The notes under the pieces are model-generated. The model searched no databases and was not told the DNA's origin. It was given only the letters and a program-made list of their open reading frames with translations. A stretch of 64,000 nucleotides of DNA, from the NCBI GenBank assembly GCA_964468725.1, contig CAYXVU010000004.1, positions 6,916-70,915 on the forward strand. Reading direction: 5' to 3'. Of this stretch, positions 26,701 through 35,873 are shown piece after piece. The position numbers and the translations under genes are program-made. This DNA is from CAYXVU01 sp964468725 (GTDB lineage: Bacteria > Acidobacteriota > Blastocatellia > UBA7656). Position 1 is the stretch's first letter. The number at the start of each line of letters is the position of its first letter.

Positions 26701-27349
26701 CAAATGCACGCATGCCGAAGGGGTCTACAAGTATCGCCAGCGTCTCGTTTTCCATATCTTGGGTAAACACATTGGCGATGGAGTAACAGACTAAGAGCAA
26801 CAGTCCGCCGATGAAAGAGGCCATCGTGCTGCGGGTGAATGTAGCAATGGCAAAGATGATTGCTGCGATGAAAAGAGTATTCGGAATGACAAAGATCAGG
26901 ATGCTGTTGAGGTGCGCACTCGCTATCACTGGCCCCCATTGTTCAGGGTCATTCCAGGGCGCAAAACGCGCGATCAGGGCGGCCAATGAAACGCCGAGCA
27001 TCGGAAGCATGGCGACGATTGTTGCGCCCCAAAATCTGCCCATCAAATAATCGAATTTGCGGAGCGGCGTCGTGAAGATGATCTGGTGCGTGTCATATTG
27101 AAAATCGCGCGTTGCCGCCGAGTTGACAAAGGCCGTAGTCATCAACAATGTCGAAAGTGTCATGACGGCATAAAAATTCTGAATCACAAATGGCGCATTT
27201 TTATAGGTGTTCTCCAATGCGCTGCCGATGACAACGTCATCACTGGTCATCGCTCCAAAGATCAATATGGCGACGATCAAGAGAAAGACATAGACCATCA
27301 ATCCTCGTAACCAGAATCGAAGTTCGAATCCGAAGAGATGTCTGAACAT
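23771..27349 (-). CDS. ABC-2 type permease fused to an M1 family aminopeptidase
   Basis: The 1,192-aa protein starts with about twelve membrane segments in two blocks (roughly residues 15-260 and 310-590), typical of ABC-2 permeases, followed by a periplasmic M1 peptidase domain. HEMGH (about residue 930) with a second Glu in LSETLAQYS 18 residues later is the complete zinc motif HExxH-x18-E. The upstream gene (27395-28267) encodes the matching ATPase, 45 nt away, so the pair is an operon. Known relatives are annotated as 'ABC transporter permease/M1 aminopeptidase'. The exported or sensed substrate is not known; coupling transport with peptide trimming is the obvious hypothesis. Confidence 0.93.
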   Translation of the reverse strand: MFRHLFGFELRFWLRGLMVYVFLLIVAILIFGAMTSDDVVIGSALENTYKNAPFVIQNFYAVMTLSTLLMTTAFVNSAATRDFQYDTHQIIFTTPLRKFDYLMGRFWGATIVAMLPMLGVSLAALIARFAPWNDPEQWGPVIASAHLNSILIFVIPNTLFIAAIIFAIATFTRSTMASFIGGLLLLVCYSIANVFTQDMENETLAILVDPFGMRAFALLTKYWTVAEKNVRSVGLSGMMLANRLIWVSVGLAIFTAAYSRFRFTERHRRATREVENESALVAAPAGRPASFNFDLRAQFAQLWSQIKLDFFGTMKSTVFIVIVVFAAINISLVLAFNAAERYGISSFPVTYAMVDLIRSALSIFLIAIITFYGGALVWKERDAKTDEIYDALPHLTWITYTSKLIALIGLTAVILACSILMGVIVQTFHGYTKYELGLYLKELLVLDLLSFSFLTVLAMLVHILSPNKYMGYFLFVVLLIVNSFIWGVLNVATNMLQFGNLPNYTYSAMFGFAPFVRELTWFSLYWVVVCALLSLFAVLVWQRGKEKGWGWRLRNLQLSFVGNLRSLAVVGVLLLIVVGGWVFYNTKVLHRISTSDDNNRRIADYEKTYKQYQNLVQPRITDVKYDIAIYPEERNIVFKGEQRLVNKTSQSIDELHLTLDNSFLTEVEIERAALDREDTRLAYRIYKLSPPLAPHESLQMRYIVKSQTRGFENEVSLLQVVQNGTFFNNTIAPQIGYQPGAELTERNDRKELGLPEKDRMPILEPDCTQSCMDTYLSNNSDWVNVETIISTSPDQVAIAPGSLQKEWQEGGRRYFQYRLDHPSLNFYSFISARYEVAREEWNGIQMEVYYHPGHEYNVPKMMNSIRKSLEYFTTNFSDYKHRQARIIEFPRVASFAQAFPGTMPYSESIGFIANLRDPEDIDLVFYVTAHEMGHQWWAHQVIGANMQGATSLSETLAQYSALMVMEKEYGRDLMRKFLQYEMDRYLRSRGRETIKEQPLLKVESSQGYVHYNKGSVVLYYIKEMIGEAAVNQALRQLINQYAYKEPPYPTSYALLDALLAQTPDQLKPIYKDLFEEITLYSNRTTQASYQKREDGKYEITITVESKKFKADEKGNETEVPVNDLIEIGAFAKPEAGKRYGKTLHRERVTVASGVQSFTFTVDEEPDKAGIDPFNLLIDRVPDDNVRRVNGTN

Positions 27350-27394
27350 ACCGGCTGCTCCCTTTTCAACTTTGATAGATGTAATCGGAAAGGC

Positions 27395-28267
27395 TTACAC
27401 CAACCCTAGAATTTTGGCAAAAAATACGTCTTCCAAATCAGCTTCATCGGCTGCGAAGCCATCACGAGGTGGCGTATCACTAAAAACGTGGATCAACGGT
27501 GTCCCGGCCACCATCTTTGTCGAGATAACCGAGTACCGGGCGCGATGATCCTCCATTTCGGATTTATGAACCGACTTCTGCCAAATTTTTCCATCCAATA
27601 GTTGCAGTGCCGCATCCGGCGAGCCGGAAAACAGCACTTGTCCTTCGTTGATTATCGCCATATTGGTACATAGTTCGCGCACATCCTGAACGATATGGGT
27701 TGATAAAATCACAATGACATTTTCGCCGATTTCCGAAAGCAGATTATAAAAGCGATTGCGTTCGCCGGGGTCGAGTCCGGCGGTCGGTTCGTCAACAATG
27801 ATCAGTTGAGGATTGCCGAGCAATGCCTGTGCGATGCCAAAGCGTTGTTTCATACCGCCGGAATATCCGCTCAAGGCTTTCTTACGATGCTGATGAAGAT
27901 TAACCCTCACCAGCAATGACTCAACCAATTCTCTGCGCTCTTTGTGATGGACGACGCCTTTGAGAATCGCAATATGGTCGAGCATATCCTGCGCAGAAGT
28001 CTTCGGGTAAACGCCAAACTCTTGCGGCAGGTAGCCGAGCAGTTTGCGAACTTCTTGCTTCTCTTTCAGCACATTGATCTCTCCGAGAAACGCTTCCCCG
28101 CTGTCCGCTTCTTGCAGGGTGGCAAGGGTACGCATCAAGGTAGACTTTCCGGCTCCGTTCGGGCCAAGCAACCCGAACATGCCTGTCGGTATCGTTAGCG
28201 AGACATTATCGAGAGCGCGCACACCGTTGGCATAGGTTTTCGAAAGGTTGCGAATTCGTAATTCCAT
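27395..28267 (-). CDS. ABC transporter ATP-binding protein
   Basis: A 290-aa nucleotide-binding domain with Walker A GPNGAGKST (about 36-44), the Q-loop in LGYLPQEFG, signature YSGGMKQR, Walker B LIIVDEPTAGLD and switch His in LSTHIV. The C-terminal ~70 residues resemble the regulatory tail of ABC-2 ATPases. It energises the downstream permease/M1 fusion. The start ATG follows AGGAAGGACAC. It is the first gene of a two-gene minus-strand operon. Confidence 0.95.
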   Translation of the reverse strand: MELRIRNLSKTYANGVRALDNVSLTIPTGMFGLLGPNGAGKSTLMRTLATLQEADSGEAFLGEINVLKEKQEVRKLLGYLPQEFGVYPKTSAQDMLDHIAILKGVVHHKERRELVESLLVRVNLHQHRKKALSGYSGGMKQRFGIAQALLGNPQLIIVDEPTAGLDPGERNRFYNLLSEIGENVIVILSTHIVQDVRELCTNMAIINEGQVLFSGSPDAALQLLDGKIWQKSVHKSEMEDHRARYSVISTKMVAGTPLIHVFSDTPPRDGFAADEADLEDVFFAKILGLV

Positions 28268-28406
28268 CCAGAGGTGTCCTTCCTATTGAGTTGTGATGGC
28301 TGAGGGGTAATCGAACGCTTATATATCAGATAACTGGCAATAGCTGAAACGTTCTGTGCAAAGGTACGAAGGACATGCAGCTTTTGTTGCACTCAGCCCT
28401 AAAAGA

Positions 28407-29225
28407 TCAATTTTCTATCGGCAAATCGGGATTCAATAGCGCGATGACTTCATCATGCAGTATCCCTGCGGTTGCAATGATAGAGTTGCCCTGCACGGGG
28501 TCGTTCCCTTGCCAATCGGTAATGCGCCCGCCAGCGCCTTCAATCACCGGGATCAAGGCCATGATGTCCCAAGGATTCATAATCGGGTCTGCCATCACAT
28601 CTGCACCTCCGGTTGCCAGCAGCAAATAGCCGAGGCAATCGCCCCACGTGCGATAGAGCTTCACACATCGCGCCAGAGATTCGAAGGCAGCAAAATTTTG
28701 ATGTTGCTCTACACCCCAATGCGAACTGACAAGAAGGGTTGCTTCTGCGATGCTGTGGCAAGGTCGCACTCGGACGAGATTCTCGTTGAGGTAAGTCTCC
28801 CGACCTGTGCCGATTAGGAGATGGCCGACCAGCGGATTATTGATCGCGCCGAGCACGGGTCGTCCGTCTTTCAGTAAGGCGATGAGCGTACCGAATAGGT
28901 AACAATTGCTGACAAATGCCTTTGTACCATCAATGGGGTCGAGTACCCATTGATACCGGGCGGTAGGCTGATAGGCTCCGAACTCTTCACCAAAGATGCC
29001 ATGCTGCGGATAGCGACGCACGATCAGGTCTCGCATGATCTCTTCCGCGCGACGGTCGGCTATGGTGACGGGCGTCGCATCGCTTTTGGTCTCGATGGTA
29101 AAGCCCGACAGATAAAAATGACGGATGATCTCAGCGCTTGCTTGAGCCAACTCATGAATAAATGGGATGAACTCTTTTTGGGTTGCGGCGTCACACTCAC
29201 CGCTGAACCGCTGCAACTCATTCAT
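28407..29225 (-). CDS. Inositol-monophosphatase family phosphatase, histidinol-phosphatase-like
   Basis: The 272-aa soluble protein carries the Mg-dependent lithium-sensitive phosphatase motifs: GEEFGAY (Glu), DPIDGTKAF (the DPIDGT metal motif) and WDIMALIPVIEGAGG with DWQG near the C-terminus. The WDIMALIPVIEGAGG form and the DGTKAFV motif resemble the HisN-type histidinol-phosphatases more than true inositol phosphatases. No other histidine-biosynthesis gene is adjacent, so the substrate is uncertain (inositol-1-P, histidinol-P or PAP). Confidence 0.85.
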   Translation of the reverse strand: MNELQRFSGECDAATQKEFIPFIHELAQASAEIIRHFYLSGFTIETKSDATPVTIADRRAEEIMRDLIVRRYPQHGIFGEEFGAYQPTARYQWVLDPIDGTKAFVSNCYLFGTLIALLKDGRPVLGAINNPLVGHLLIGTGRETYLNENLVRVRPCHSIAEATLLVSSHWGVEQHQNFAAFESLARCVKLYRTWGDCLGYLLLATGGADVMADPIMNPWDIMALIPVIEGAGGRITDWQGNDPVQGNSIIATAGILHDEVIALLNPDLPIEN

Positions 29226-29251
29226 TGTACCCTCTAAATATTAATTCGCAG

Positions 29252-29749
29252 TTATGGCCTGAAATTTTTCACCATCGTTAATGAGGTTCCGTTTTGGCCG
29301 ACGACCGTAAAACCCAACCGCACATACAGACGGGCGGCAGGGTTTTCCGCAGAGACGCTTAGAGAGATCGCCGGAAAGCGACTCTGAACCGAGTGCAATA
29401 GTTTTGAAAGAAGCTCTGTGCCGATGCCTTGCCCTCGATATTCAGGGGCAACCGCAATCGTCAATTCCGGCGTGCACTCATCAATAAACCCGTAACCGGG
29501 AAGGCGAGCGCGGAACCGGCGAATCCAGGCTGCGCCGATCATTGCTTCATTTGACGCTTCAATCGCTACAAAACCGCTATCATCCTCTTGCCCCCAGTCT
29601 TTGACATAGCAACTGATTTCCGGTTCATAAATGATGTTGCGCGGCAATGGCTCGCCGCCTACGGGGATAAAGATCGCCTGATAGAGCATCTCCCAAAGGA
29701 ATGGCTCATCAGCAATCGTCAGAGCGCGAATGCGATAGTCTGTCATCAT
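29252..29749 (-). CDS. GNAT family N-acetyltransferase
   Basis: A 165-aa single-domain GNAT. The acetyl-CoA loop is AVAPEYRGQGIGTELL (about 105-120), followed by SLSVSAENPAARLYVRLGF, the usual beta5-alpha4 signature. The substrate is unknown. It starts 28 nt after the membrane-protein gene upstream and ends 26 nt before the phosphatase, so the three are probably co-transcribed. Confidence 0.88.
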   Translation of the reverse strand: MMTDYRIRALTIADEPFLWEMLYQAIFIPVGGEPLPRNIIYEPEISCYVKDWGQEDDSGFVAIEASNEAMIGAAWIRRFRARLPGYGFIDECTPELTIAVAPEYRGQGIGTELLSKLLHSVQSRFPAISLSVSAENPAARLYVRLGFTVVGQNGTSLTMVKNFRP

Positions 29750-29777
29750 AACCGTCTTACAGCCCTCTCCAATTTTC

Positions 29778-31397
29778 TCACTCTTTCCTTACATAGTAAG
29801 TGAAGAAAGTGCGCGTCACTTTGCGGTAATCACGTTGCACCCAAGCTTGGAAATCCGTTTTTCGGCTGACCTCATTCATACGTGCCAGAACAACGACTTT
29901 CGGGCGACTGGCTTTGAGTCGGGCCAGCCACCCATCAAAGCCTCCCGGCTCTAGTTTATCTAGATACTCATCCTTTCCCCTATCAAGGAAGAAATACTTG
30001 CTGGCGTTAGTCAGATGCGAAAGCACCAGCACCTCTGCCGCTCCATGAACAAAAATTTCATCACCCGGTTGCAAATGCGCGGTGATTTCCGAGACTTCCC
30101 GCTCTTGCTCTTGAAGCGTGCCGAATTCGCGTTCCAGCCAGAGAATATCAGCTAGGCTGATGGTAACGATTAAGGTGAAGATAAGGCCCCAACTCCCGTA
30201 TTCAATACTCCGCCCTGTAGACGGTTCACGATTACGGATAATCCGGGCAACACCACGTTGCAGGAATGACGCTATCGCCAAGGCGGCAAAAACACCGGCA
30301 AAGGGGAGGAGCGGTAGGAAATCACGCTCACCGTTGATTTGCACCATGCAAAACAGTAAGTAGATAAGCGGTGAGATGATGACTGCGCTACGAACGGGGG
30401 GAGGGGCGATTCTGCCATCATGGTTCCTCAACAGGGGCTTAAGCTGCTCGTAGAGAGCGCTCACCCAGCCAATTAAAGCAAGGAAAAAATAGAACGCATC
30501 TGAGCGATAGGCATTCCTCATAAAGTTGCCGACTCGCTGAACAAACTCGACGGGCGAACGAGGCCGATAAACCGAGTAAACCGAAAAGGTGAATGCCAGA
30601 TTCCATGTATAAAAGTCATGCAATACCCTGACAACCCAGAAGTAAAACAACATGATGGCCAACGGCATCAAGGCTCCGAGTAATCCTTTGAGGAGGCGAA
30701 TATCGCGCCATGACCGGCCATACGAAGAGAAGATCAACCCGGCAACGCCGACAAACAGCAGTCCGGGCTGCCAACTCAAGGCGGATAGCATTCCGCAAAG
30801 CCCTGCGCTGATCGGTCGGTTTCGATATATGGCCAACAGAGTCAACAGGCCAAACAAAACCATGAGCGTTTTCGGTTCGACGCCGCGACTGTGAGCGTTG
30901 GCAAAATAGTTTGAAGAGAGCAGAATCAATGCCGCCAACAATGCAGTTCGGCGGCTCCCACAATAAGCGAATGTGACCAGAAAAGTGCAACCAATGACCA
31001 GTGCTCCCAGCAGAATAAAAAGGCACCGAATCGCCATCAGATCACGAGCACCGAAGGGGTGCAAGATAAGTATCGCCGCAGCGCCAGCATAAGCGGATAA
31101 AGGCGTTTTGATGTTAACGGCATCACGATAAGGGATATTGCCGCGCGCGATTAGCTGAGCCATATAATTCCAATTTGCCGCATCCTGCCTTTCCGGCAGA
31201 CGGTGAAACTGAAATTGGGCGATAATCAAGAATGAGAATGCGACGAGGGCAATCAAGAGATAGCGTGGCATCAGCCATTTCGATATTCGCATCCTTCCGG
31301 CTTTACACTCCATAGTGCTCGCAGGTTCGAAGGCTTCCTGCGCAGGCGAAGGAGTTGTGCCCGGTGAAAGCGATTGATCTGTTTTTTTATTAATCAT
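29778..31397 (-). CDS. Multi-pass membrane glycosyltransferase, GT39/ArnT-like
   Basis: The 539-aa protein has about ten transmembrane segments after a 45-residue cytoplasmic N-terminus. The first periplasmic loop contains RLPERQDAANWNYMAQL, with an acidic residue where GT-C transferases keep their catalytic Asp/Glu, and GNIPYRDAVNIKTPLSAY follows. C-terminal soluble part about residues 430-539. Such enzymes use polyprenyl-phosphate sugars to glycosylate lipids or proteins on the outer face of the inner membrane. No glycan locus is adjacent, so the acceptor is unknown. Confidence 0.75.
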   Translation of the reverse strand: MINKKTDQSLSPGTTPSPAQEAFEPASTMECKAGRMRISKWLMPRYLLIALVAFSFLIIAQFQFHRLPERQDAANWNYMAQLIARGNIPYRDAVNIKTPLSAYAGAAAILILHPFGARDLMAIRCLFILLGALVIGCTFLVTFAYCGSRRTALLAALILLSSNYFANAHSRGVEPKTLMVLFGLLTLLAIYRNRPISAGLCGMLSALSWQPGLLFVGVAGLIFSSYGRSWRDIRLLKGLLGALMPLAIMLFYFWVVRVLHDFYTWNLAFTFSVYSVYRPRSPVEFVQRVGNFMRNAYRSDAFYFFLALIGWVSALYEQLKPLLRNHDGRIAPPPVRSAVIISPLIYLLFCMVQINGERDFLPLLPFAGVFAALAIASFLQRGVARIIRNREPSTGRSIEYGSWGLIFTLIVTISLADILWLEREFGTLQEQEREVSEITAHLQPGDEIFVHGAAEVLVLSHLTNASKYFFLDRGKDEYLDKLEPGGFDGWLARLKASRPKVVVLARMNEVSRKTDFQAWVQRDYRKVTRTFFTYYVRKE

Positions 31398-31491
31398 GTG
31401 CTACAAGGCGCACTTGATCGAACACGAACCCATTGGCTTTACCGGATGGTGGCCGTAAGGTAGCCGGAAAGAGGTTTTCTACCCTGCTTAC

Positions 31492-31953
31492 CTAAAGCCC
31501 AAACTGGCGGAGATGATGATCCAGGTGTAGATAGCCCCACCGTAACCACTCTTCGTCGCTCATCTCCCCGAAGAGTGGATGCATCTGCCACTGAAAATCT
31601 CGGTCACGATGGATGAACCGTTCGACCAGCCTTTCCAATTCTTGCCGGTCGCGGGCAAACTCAACGGGCTTTGTTCCGTCTAGCTCTTGATCGGCTTGTG
31701 GCATGGTCTTCACCCCTTTCGGCCAGGGTAAAGGCACTTGCAAAGCAATCCACTTCAGAAGAGTACGTTGTAAAAGATTCGACCGCATTGAAGTGGCAAT
31801 ATCTCCGAGCGGCATGCGGAAAGAATCGCTGAGGTGGCAAATCATCTGATGCGCAGTCATCTTTCCCCACTGCCGCTGGCTCGTCGGTTGTAACTTACGC
31901 AATCGTTCCAAAACATCAGACTGGTCTGCCGCGCGAAATAGACTCTTTTTCAT
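31492..31953 (-). CDS. DUF1569/DinB-like protein
   Basis: The ATG at 31953 with GGGAGA 7-8 nt upstream is preferred over the longer start at 32028. The 153-aa soluble helical protein has WGKMTAHQMICHLSDSFRMPLGD near residue 30 and WGYLHLDHHLRQFGL at the C-terminus. Paired His residues at helix starts (HQMICHLSD and HLDHHLRQF) are the pattern of DinB/DUF1569 four-helix proteins that bind a divalent metal. These often act in thiol transfer or detoxification. The exact role is unknown. Confidence 0.75.
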   Translation of the reverse strand: MKKSLFRAADQSDVLERLRKLQPTSQRQWGKMTAHQMICHLSDSFRMPLGDIATSMRSNLLQRTLLKWIALQVPLPWPKGVKTMPQADQELDGTKPVEFARDRQELERLVERFIHRDRDFQWQMHPLFGEMSDEEWLRWGYLHLDHHLRQFGL

Positions 31954-32238
31954 CAATGGCTCTCCCGACGGGTTGACGCTTTCACAGTTATAGCGAATTT
32001 CCTGCCGGTTACTTATACCTTCTCTCATCGCAACTCGCTTATGACTAAGAAGCGATTGGCGGGATTATAGAGAGTCAAGAAAGAGCAGAGCAAGCGGAGG
32101 AAACTCAACAGCAAACTTCCGGTGGGCAGGGGGTCGAAGGAGTGATGGTTACAAATTAGTCGCTGAACAGCCAGCAAGAGCTTGACGGCAATGATGGGCA
32201 TCCCCGCGAGGCTCAACAGATGATCCGATTTTGCCGGA

Positions 32239-32940
32239 TTACTCTTTAAGCTCGCTCAATAAAAATTCGGCATACCGATTATCAACGATGCGAAGGACAT
32301 CGGCTTCCTTGATGCCACCGAGTCGGCGCAAACAGCAGAGTCGCTCTGCTGCCATCACCTCTGAAACCGTCAGGGGCCAGCCTTCGGTCATTAGGCAAGC
32401 ATCAGCAAGAAATTGCAGCACTTCGATGTAGGCACTCAGAGCAACAACTGCTTCCATAGCTCCAAGCAAAGTTGTCATCTTGGTTGCGGTAGATCCTGTG
32501 GCGCAGGGCATACGATCTTCTCGAAACGCCTCTTTCGTCTCTCTGGTTACTTCATCAACCTCTTTGAGCAGCGGGTGCGTTGTGCAATGAGACGCCAGCG
32601 TAGTGACCACAGTCTGCATCACCGGCAGGCCGAATCTTGCCGCTTCTGTCAGTTGCAAGACCCTTTTTCCCTGATCGTTTTGACCATCCGCGTTCACCGA
32701 GGCTGAGGGCATCACGAAACCGTTGACCAGAGATTGCATATGCTCAGCAGTTTGGCGGAGACGAATCGCTGAGTCATGGGGAGGTGTCTGCACACAGCGA
32801 GGGCAAAGGCTGCCAAAGGCTACTTGGTCATCCATCAGCGTTGCCCCAACCCATTGCTCTTCCCATAAACTAGCACATAGACAACATTGAACCGTTCGAC
32901 AAAGGTCATGGTAGTAAAGAAGGAGTGTAAACCTGCTCAC
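32239..32940 (-). CDS. Hypothetical protein with N-terminal Cys pairs
   Basis: 233 aa, no family recognised. An N-terminal segment has CCLC (about 19-22) and CPRC (about 46-49), which could bind a zinc ion. The rest is mainly helical, with a long stretch (residues 110-215) lacking membrane character. The start lacks a strong Shine-Dalgarno site. It stands alone between gaps of about 285 and 536 nt, so neighbours give no hint. Confidence 0.55.
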   Translation of the reverse strand: MSRFTLLLYYHDLCRTVQCCLCASLWEEQWVGATLMDDQVAFGSLCPRCVQTPPHDSAIRLRQTAEHMQSLVNGFVMPSASVNADGQNDQGKRVLQLTEAARFGLPVMQTVVTTLASHCTTHPLLKEVDEVTRETKEAFREDRMPCATGSTATKMTTLLGAMEAVVALSAYIEVLQFLADACLMTEGWPLTVSEVMAAERLCCLRRLGGIKEADVLRIVDNRYAEFLLSELKE

Positions 32941-33476
32941 AAACGTTTTCCTCGGTCTCAGTAACTACACCGTTTTGAAATCGGATAGGCAGGCGAAAAA
33001 TACAATACCCTCTCACTTCAGCTACCGAATCTTCGAGACGCACTCTATCGCTCCTCGCAGTATGACATCGAGTCAAACCCAGCAAGCTTGTCTCAAATAG
33101 ACGGCCCCTCTACACCCGTGCAAAACAGACGCCTGAAAATCAAGCGGCTTCGCTATTTTGTTGAGGATTTTGCCTGATGATTACTTCACGGACATGAACT
33201 TCTTGCACAAATTCGCGCTGCAGCCGATCCCTCAGCGGCGCGTACCCCTTAATGATTCTTCCCCTCCGTGTTCTCTGCCGTAGAGTCGTGCATTAGTATA
33301 TCCGACAATGAAAATTGCGCAAGAGATTCATTTTTCCCAGAAACAGCGGCTTCGTGAAGATAATAATCTCCGCGCCGTCTCGGTCAAAATACAATCCGAA
33401 ACAACAAAAGGGTGCCGATCTGCCATATAGGTCGCTCCCTTTACTGAATGAGCGAGAGCACCCAATCGGCTTAAGG
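32941..33476. other. 536-nt gap without a supported gene
   Basis: Nothing coding is supported. A 51-codon open stretch on the minus strand (33140-33292) has no start codon. The part near 33300-33400 is A-rich on the plus strand. It probably holds the promoter of the 233-aa gene and the 3' end of the PQQ dehydrogenase transcript. Confidence 0.5.
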
Positions 33477-35663
33477 TTACTGATTGCGGTGGCTGAGGCG
33501 CTCGGCCTTTTCATCGTTGGCGCGTTTGATAATGTAGGCTTGAATCGCTTTCACCTCTTCGACCGTCAGGACCGAGTTGTAGCTCGGCATCCCTCTTGCG
33601 GGCAGACCGCCAAGTACGCTGCCAACGAAGACCTTATGCCGTTCCGCCGGAAGATGTCTCAAGTCACGAATCACGCCGCCACCGACGGCTGCCGCCCCAT
33701 GGCAAAAGACACAGTATTGATTAAACAGGTCACGCCCCTTCGCCACTTCAGATTCCGATGCGGTCAAAGCTGGCGGATCGGGGGTCGCAGCCTCGGGGGC
33801 AAGCGCTGGCAAGGTCGCGCTGCCCCCAACTTTGAAGGTCAATACGCGGCTGATGCAGCGGACATTGGCAGCTTTTGCCATATCGCCGCCGACCAATCCC
33901 AATGCGCCTCCCCAACCGACCATTACAGTCACATACTGTTCGCCGTTCACCATATAGGTCATCGGCGGCGCAATCACGCCGGTCTGTGCTTCTGCTTGCC
34001 ACAGGGTCTCGCCCTTGTCGGCGGAATAAGCAGCGACCTGCCCATCTGCCGTTCCGGTAAAGACCAAATTACCTGCTGTTGCCAACGTCCCCGCATTGAA
34101 CGGATGCGGATAGCTGACCTTCCAAACCTCTTTCTGCTGCACCGGGTCCCAAGCGGAGAGTTTGCCGCCAGTAATTTCGAGTATCGTCTTCACACCCGCC
34201 GCATCTTCGGGAACCCCTAAAAAGAGCAGTCCGTTATTGAAGCCGCGCAAGCGCGGCTTGAAAGCGGCATCGTGACCGTAAACAAACGGCACATCCTGCG
34301 CCGGTATATAAACCAATCCGGTCTGCGGGCTGAAGGACATGGGTTGCCAGTTATGCCCGCCGTATGGGCTCGGCCAAACCAGTTTAGGCTCTTTCGTATA
34401 ATCGGCTTCACCCGTTTCAAAGGGTCTGCCGGTCTTCAGGTCAACGTGGGAAGCCCAATTGACGTTGACGTACTTTTCCGCTGAGATCAGTTCGCCGGTC
34501 GCTCTGTCCAGTACATAAAAGAAACCGTTCTTCGGGGCTTGCAGAATGACATTTCGTTTGCGACCGTCAATCATCAACTCGGCCAAAATCAAGTGCTGCG
34601 TCGCCGTATAGTCCCAACGATCTCCGGGCGTCGTTTGATAGTGCCAGGCGTATTCGCCCGAGTCGGCTTTGAGCGCCACGATAGAAGAAAGATACAGGTT
34701 ATCCCCGCCATCGGGGCTGCGATGCAAGCGATTCCAAGGCGCACCGTTGCCGACGCCAATATAGAGCAGATTCAAAGCCGGGTCATAGGCCATCGAATCC
34801 CACACCGTGCCGCCGCCGCCATATTCATACCACTTGCCTGTCCAGGTTTTGGCCGCTTTCTCCATGACAGAAGATTCAAAGCCCTTTTTCGGGTCGCCGG
34901 GAACCGTGAAGAACCGCCACGCCAGCTTTCCGCTCTTCGCATCATAGGCGCTCACATATCCGCGTACGCCGAATTCAGCCCCGCCATTACCGATCAGAAT
35001 TCGCCCGCGCGCAATGCGTGGTGCGCCAGTGATCGTGTATTGGCGGGTGCGATCAATAATCGTGTCAACTCGCCACCTGACCTTTCCGTTGCGCGCATCG
35101 AGGGCAACCAGATAGCCATCGAGCGTGCCGACATAGACTCGGCCTTCGAGGACGGCAACGCCACGATTGACCGCATCGCAGCAGGCATGCACGGCAAAGT
35201 CGCGGGGCACTTTCGGATCATATTTCCAAAGCAATTTGCCCGTATCCGCAGCCAATGCATAGACAATGCTGAAAGCGCCCGTCGTATACATAACCCCATC
35301 AATAACGATGGGAGTGGCTTCTGTCCCGCGATCTACATCGAGCCTGTATGACCAGGCCAAGCCGAGTTTGCCGACATTTTTGTCATTGATCTGTTTGAGC
35401 GGGCTGAACCGCTGTTCGCTGAAGGTGCGACCGTGCGCTAGCCAGTTACCATCTTCGCGGTTTCCCTTCTCTGTCTGTTCGATCATCTTCTCTGTCACGC
35501 GCGATGCAGGAGACACGCTGCTGGTTTTGACAGGTTGGCGGTTTTGCAAAGGCGGAGGGATTTCGCCCGTCGCGTGACGATCCGATGAATTGGCGAATTG
35601 GACGGCGACGAATCCAAACAGTAAGACAACGGCTATAACTCGTTTTAACTGGAAGTTTCTCAT
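33477..35663 (-). CDS. PQQ-dependent alcohol dehydrogenase (quinohaemoprotein)
   Basis: GAGGAGAA precedes the ATG. The 728-aa periplasmic protein has a signal peptide (VIAVVLLFGFVAVQFA), an eight-blade PQQ propeller with the vicinal disulphide HACCDAVNRG, SPDGGDNLYLSSIVAL (metal-binding Asp region) and GDRWDYTATQ. A C-terminal cytochrome c domain (about 640-728) carries CVFCH, with RGMPSYNSVL supplying a likely Met ligand. This matches type II quinohaemoprotein alcohol dehydrogenases, which oxidise primary alcohols and pass electrons to the respiratory chain. No PQQ synthesis gene is visible nearby. The substrate range cannot be told from sequence. Confidence 0.93.
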   Translation of the reverse strand: MRNFQLKRVIAVVLLFGFVAVQFANSSDRHATGEIPPPLQNRQPVKTSSVSPASRVTEKMIEQTEKGNREDGNWLAHGRTFSEQRFSPLKQINDKNVGKLGLAWSYRLDVDRGTEATPIVIDGVMYTTGAFSIVYALAADTGKLLWKYDPKVPRDFAVHACCDAVNRGVAVLEGRVYVGTLDGYLVALDARNGKVRWRVDTIIDRTRQYTITGAPRIARGRILIGNGGAEFGVRGYVSAYDAKSGKLAWRFFTVPGDPKKGFESSVMEKAAKTWTGKWYEYGGGGTVWDSMAYDPALNLLYIGVGNGAPWNRLHRSPDGGDNLYLSSIVALKADSGEYAWHYQTTPGDRWDYTATQHLILAELMIDGRKRNVILQAPKNGFFYVLDRATGELISAEKYVNVNWASHVDLKTGRPFETGEADYTKEPKLVWPSPYGGHNWQPMSFSPQTGLVYIPAQDVPFVYGHDAAFKPRLRGFNNGLLFLGVPEDAAGVKTILEITGGKLSAWDPVQQKEVWKVSYPHPFNAGTLATAGNLVFTGTADGQVAAYSADKGETLWQAEAQTGVIAPPMTYMVNGEQYVTVMVGWGGALGLVGGDMAKAANVRCISRVLTFKVGGSATLPALAPEAATPDPPALTASESEVAKGRDLFNQYCVFCHGAAAVGGGVIRDLRHLPAERHKVFVGSVLGGLPARGMPSYNSVLTVEEVKAIQAYIIKRANDEKAERLSHRNQ

Positions 35664-35873
35664 CGGGCGTTCTCCTCAAATGTAGTGCGTTCGGTGGATG
35701 TCCAATCATTGTCTACCAATTCGATTTTCGCAAGTGATGAGGGAGTCAAACCTTCTTCAAATCACGGTCAATCACCAGCCGATAGTTGATCGGCTGGCAC
35801 ACGCTTTCGCCTGCCGGAGTCCGTACCATTTATCATCTTTGCGAAGCACACGAGTCCATGCTTATATTCAACG

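Noticed and set aside
33140..33292. 51-codon minus-strand stretch ending EVIIRQNPQQNSEAA
   Set aside because: It reads like protein but has no start codon, and an open run of this length is expected by chance; it could be a gene remnant.
33315..34220. 301-codon plus-strand frame opposite the PQQ dehydrogenase
   Set aside because: It lies antisense to a certain gene, has no ribosome site and an implausible composition.
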